Origin: an uncultured Slackia sp.
Lineage (GTDB): Bacteria; Actinomycetota; Coriobacteriia; Coriobacteriales; Eggerthellaceae
Length of the DNA stretch: 7,613 bases
Assembly (NCBI GenBank): GCA_937895975.1
Contig: CALBLG010000016.1
Location: 1 to 7,613, forward strand
Reading direction: 5' to 3'
Part shown: positions 5,162-7,613 of the stretch, in pieces
Layout of the letters: every line of letters begins with the position of its first letter
How positions within the stretch are numbered: position 1 is the first letter of the stretch
Program-made: the position numbers and the translations under genes
The notes under the pieces: generated by a model
The model's input: only the letters and a program-made list of their open reading frames with translations
Database searches by the model: none
Told to the model about the DNA's origin: nothing

Positions 5162-6175
5162 ATGGCTGACGAAAATCAACGGCCGCAAGCCGAAGCGAGG
5201 CAAGATTCGGCTGCGCCCCAGCCAGCGTCCGAGCACGAACGCACGGGCCGCGAGAAAGCCCAGGCGACGTACGAGCACGTGAAGCAGACCGCCACGGCGA
5301 AAAAAGACGCCGCCAAGGCCTTCGCGTACGACAAAACGCCCGAGAAATTGAAGCACCCCACCGACTTGCAGGTGCGCTTCCGCACGGGCGCGGTCTATGT
5401 TACGCTCTCGGTGCTGTTTGCGCTGGTCAGCAACGTGACATGCGTCATCATGCTGTGCGTGTTGGCGGGTATTTGCGCCGGCGAGCTGTTCTTCATGCTG
5501 CGAAGCGACGCGAAGCTGCCCAACGAGATTCTGGGCATTCTGGCTGCTGTTGCATATCCCATCAGCATGTGGCGGCTCGGGCTTTCGGGCTCGCTTCTGG
5601 TGACGGGCGCGCTTCTGGTGGCGTTGCTGGTGTGGTACGTGTTCTTCATGCGCGCGCGCGTGGGCGATGTGGGCGTGTCCTTTTTCGGGGCGGCCTACAC
5701 GGGCCTTTTGCTGTCGAGCCTTATTTTGCTGCGCATGTCGTTGCCGGGGCTGTGGGGCGGCGTGCTGGTGTGCGGCGTGTTCTTCAGCGTGTGGGCGAAC
5801 GACTCGTTCGCATACCTGGTGGGGAGCAAATTCGGCAAGCACAAGCTGGCGCCGCGCATCTCGCCGAAAAAAAGTTGGGAAGGCTTCATCGGCGGCCTGG
5901 TTGGCTCCATGTGCATCTGGTGTTTGATGACGCTGATTCCCGGCGTGTCGATGGAAATTCCTCAAGCGCTAGCGTTTGGCCTGGTATGTGGTCTGTTTGG
6001 CGTGCTGGGCGATTTGGCTGAAAGCCGCATTAAGCGCAATTCCGGCGTGAAAGATTCCGGCACCATCATGCCGGGGCATGGCGGCCTGCTCGATCGCTGC
6101 GATTCGCTGTTTTTGGCATCGGTCGCGGCAGCGGTGCTGCTCATTGGCGCGGGCTGCGTGCCATACGTGTTTTAG
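5162..6175 (+). CDS. cdsA: Phosphatidate cytidylyltransferase (CDP-diacylglycerol synthase)
   Basis: This 337-residue polytopic membrane enzyme converts phosphatidate and CTP to CDP-diacylglycerol, the precursor of phosphatidylglycerol, cardiolipin and related lipids. The C-terminal CdsA signature is clear: SRIKRNSGVKDSG (288-300), then PGHGGLLDRCD (304-314). ISPKKSWEGFIGG and NDSFAYLVGSKFG upstream are also typical of the family. About seven to eight hydrophobic segments run from residue ~75 to the end. The first ~70 residues are hydrophilic, Ala/Lys/Glu/Gln-rich and probably cytoplasmic; this extension is absent from compact CdsA proteins. The ATG at 5162, 2 nt after the uppS stop, is chosen over longer frames that would overlap uppS deeply. 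Its ribosome site is weak (GGGGCGG region inside the uppS end), fitting translation by coupling. Confidence 0.95.
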   Translation: MADENQRPQAEARQDSAAPQPASEHERTGREKAQATYEHVKQTATAKKDAAKAFAYDKTPEKLKHPTDLQVRFRTGAVYVTLSVLFALVSNVTCVIMLCVLAGICAGELFFMLRSDAKLPNEILGILAAVAYPISMWRLGLSGSLLVTGALLVALLVWYVFFMRARVGDVGVSFFGAAYTGLLLSSLILLRMSLPGLWGGVLVCGVFFSVWANDSFAYLVGSKFGKHKLAPRISPKKSWEGFIGGLVGSMCIWCLMTLIPGVSMEIPQALAFGLVCGLFGVLGDLAESRIKRNSGVKDSGTIMPGHGGLLDRCDSLFLASVAAAVLLIGAGCVPYVF

Positions 6176-6220
6176 GTCGAAAAGTATTTCAAGAACGTGA
6201 CGTGTAAGGGAAGTAATCGC

Positions 6221-7459
6221 ATGACGGAAGTGGCTCCTCGCAAAATCGTCGTTTTGGGATCGACGGGGTCCATCGGCACGCAGACGCTTGACGTGGCGCG
6301 CCGCCATCCCGACAAGTTGCAGGTAATCGCGCTCGCGGCCAACTCAAGCGTCGATGCCGTGGTGGCGCAGGCCCATGAATTCGGTGTGCGCCGCATCGCG
6401 TTCGGCAACGCCGAGCTCGTGCACGATGCTCGCTTGGCCAACGCGCACGGCGGCGTGACGGTCGGTTTCGGCCCCGAAGCCGTGGCTTCGCTCGCCGGCA
6501 TCGAAGAGGCCGATGTTGTGGTGAACGCTTTGGTGGGCGCCGCAGGGTTGCGTGCCAGCTACGAGGCCCTCGCGGCGGGCAAAGTGCTTGCGCTTGCCAA
6601 CAAGGAAAGCCTGGTGGTGGGCGGTGACCTCATTATGCCGATGGCCGCCAAGGTCGATGCGGCCCGCCGCGCTTCTGGCGTTGCGCCGGCGACTGGCCCC
6701 GCGGGCGCGCTCATGCCGATCGATTCCGAGCACGGCGCCATCTACCAATGCCTGCTGGGCGAGCGAGCCGAAGAGGTTTCGTGCCTGTGGGTTACCGCCA
6801 GCGGCGGCCCATTCCGCGGGCGCACGCGCGACGAGCTGCGCGGCATGACGGCCGCCCAGGCTCTGAAGCACCCGACGTGGAATATGGGCGCGAAAATCAC
6901 CATCGACTCGTCTACGCTCATGAACAAGGGCCTCGAGGTCATCGAGGCACACCACCTGTTCGACATGCCCTACGACCGCATCAAAGTGGTCGTGCAGCCG
7001 CAAAGCGCCATCCATTCCATGGTGGAATATTCCGACGGCAGCGTGAAGGCCCATCTGGGCACCACCGATATGCGCATCCCCATTCAATTCGCGCTCAGCT
7101 ATCCCGATCGTTGGGACGCGCCGGTTGAGCCGCTCGACTTCACGAAGCTCGGCAAGCTTGAGTTCTATCCCGTCGATGAGGACACGTTCCGCTGCTTCAG
7201 GCTGGCCAAGTACGCAGGCGCCACGGGCGGCACGCTGCCGTGCGTCATGAACGCCGCGAACGAAGTGGCCGTGGCGGCGTTCCTGCGCGACGCGTGCGGA
7301 TATTTGGACATCGACGGCTGCGTGGGTGCCATCATGGAAGCGCACGAAGCGGGGCAGGGCGGTGGCCTGCAGAAGGTCGAAAGCCTTGATCAGCTGGCCG
7401 AAATCGATGCATGGGCGCGTCAGGCGTCGGCTGCGTGGCTAGCGGCAAGGGCGAAATAG
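6221..7459 (+). CDS. dxr: 1-deoxy-D-xylulose 5-phosphate reductoisomerase
   Basis: This 412-residue protein catalyses the committed MEP-pathway step, turning DXP into 2-C-methyl-D-erythritol 4-phosphate with NADPH and a divalent metal. Motifs are GSTGSIG (13-19, NADPH), ANKESLV (126-132), PIDSEHGAIYQ (166-176) with metal ligands Asp168 and Glu170, and ASGGPFRGR (193-201). HPTWNMGAKITIDSSTLMNK (217-236) follows, leading to GLEVIEAH with Glu239. HLGTTDMRIPIQFALSYP and NAANEVAVAAFL lie further on. ATG 6221 has AAGGGAAG about 7 nt upstream; an in-frame GTG at 6197 would add eight unlikely residues. Between NKESLV and PIDSEH there is an insertion of about 15 residues rich in Ala/Gly/Pro compared with E. 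coli Dxr. It lies 45 nt after cdsA, probably in the same transcript, and supplies precursor flux for UppS. Confidence 0.97.
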   Translation: MTEVAPRKIVVLGSTGSIGTQTLDVARRHPDKLQVIALAANSSVDAVVAQAHEFGVRRIAFGNAELVHDARLANAHGGVTVGFGPEAVASLAGIEEADVVVNALVGAAGLRASYEALAAGKVLALANKESLVVGGDLIMPMAAKVDAARRASGVAPATGPAGALMPIDSEHGAIYQCLLGERAEEVSCLWVTASGGPFRGRTRDELRGMTAAQALKHPTWNMGAKITIDSSTLMNKGLEVIEAHHLFDMPYDRIKVVVQPQSAIHSMVEYSDGSVKAHLGTTDMRIPIQFALSYPDRWDAPVEPLDFTKLGKLEFYPVDEDTFRCFRLAKYAGATGGTLPCVMNAANEVAVAAFLRDACGYLDIDGCVGAIMEAHEAGQGGGLQKVESLDQLAEIDAWARQASAAWLAARAK

Positions 7460-7613
7460 CGGCGGGCGGCTAAGAAGGGCGGCGCCGCTGGGCTGCCGTC
7501 CAACGGAAGGCCGACGAGTCTTGAAGTGCTGCCGATCGACGCGTTTCTGTCCCAAATTCCGATTTGTGACTGTGCGAAATGCCGCATTTCCAGGGAAGCT
7601 TGCGTTTCCTGCG
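7460..7613. other. Non-coding tail after dxr with small hairpins
   Basis: No gene start with a ribosome site is visible up to the window end. Three small inverted repeats stand in a row: CAAAT/ATTTG near 7553-7566, GAAATG/CATTTC (7576-7581 with 7585-7590), and CAGGGAA/TTTCCTG (7591-7597 with 7605-7611, one G·U). None has a T run. The clustering and lower GC near 7545-7613 suggest an intergenic repeat rather than a gene. The rseP-type protease that often follows dxr is not reached. Confidence 0.35.

Noticed and set aside
1..7613. A new multi-gene defence or biosynthetic system
   Set aside because: All complete protein genes belong to well-known or widespread families; only the non-coding elements are unexplained.

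Overview
The window is a stretch of ordinary, GC-rich bacterial core genome. It carries the pyrH-frr-uppS-cdsA-dxr cluster, preceded by a convergent DUF1385 / mscS pair and the tail of a thyX gene. The GC-rich codon use, strong Shine-Dalgarno sites (GGGAGG, AAGGAG, AAAGGGG), a ThyX-type thymidylate synthase and the gene order fit a high-GC Gram-positive. My best guess is a gut Coriobacteriia/Eggerthellaceae-like actinobacterium. That placement is inference from protein style, not a search result.

Layout: 1-164 is the C-terminal end of ThyX (+). 165-308 is a short gap with two similar REP-like hairpins. 309-1595 is a YqhQ/DUF1385 membrane protein (+) with a long acidic linker. 1596-1681 is a convergent gap with GC-rich hairpins. 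1682-2443 is a small MscS-family channel (-). 2444-2612 is a divergent promoter region. 2613-3350 is pyrH (UMP kinase) and 3406-3963 is frr (ribosome recycling factor). 3964-4379 is an unusually long, highly structured non-coding gap. 4380-5159 is uppS, 5162-6175 is cdsA, 6221-7459 is dxr, and 7460-7613 is a non-coding tail.

Functionally the + strand cluster joins pyrimidine nucleotide supply (PyrH makes UDP), translation (Frr), and envelope lipid and isoprenoid synthesis. Dxr commits carbon to the MEP pathway, UppS makes the C55 lipid carrier for peptidoglycan, and CdsA makes CDP-diacylglycerol for phospholipids. The uppS-cdsA junction is nearly overlapping and the cdsA-dxr gap is short, so those three are probably one transcript.

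No new protein system is visible. The most interesting material is non-coding. Between frr and uppS lies a ~257-nt element (3997-4253) made of two diverged module copies in inverted orientation. It has 11-bp ends, a perfect 20-bp internal inverted repeat and several strong hairpins, and it is flanked by three more near-perfect hairpins. It could be a mobile/MITE-like repeat, a structured RNA, or a regulatory leader/terminator array.
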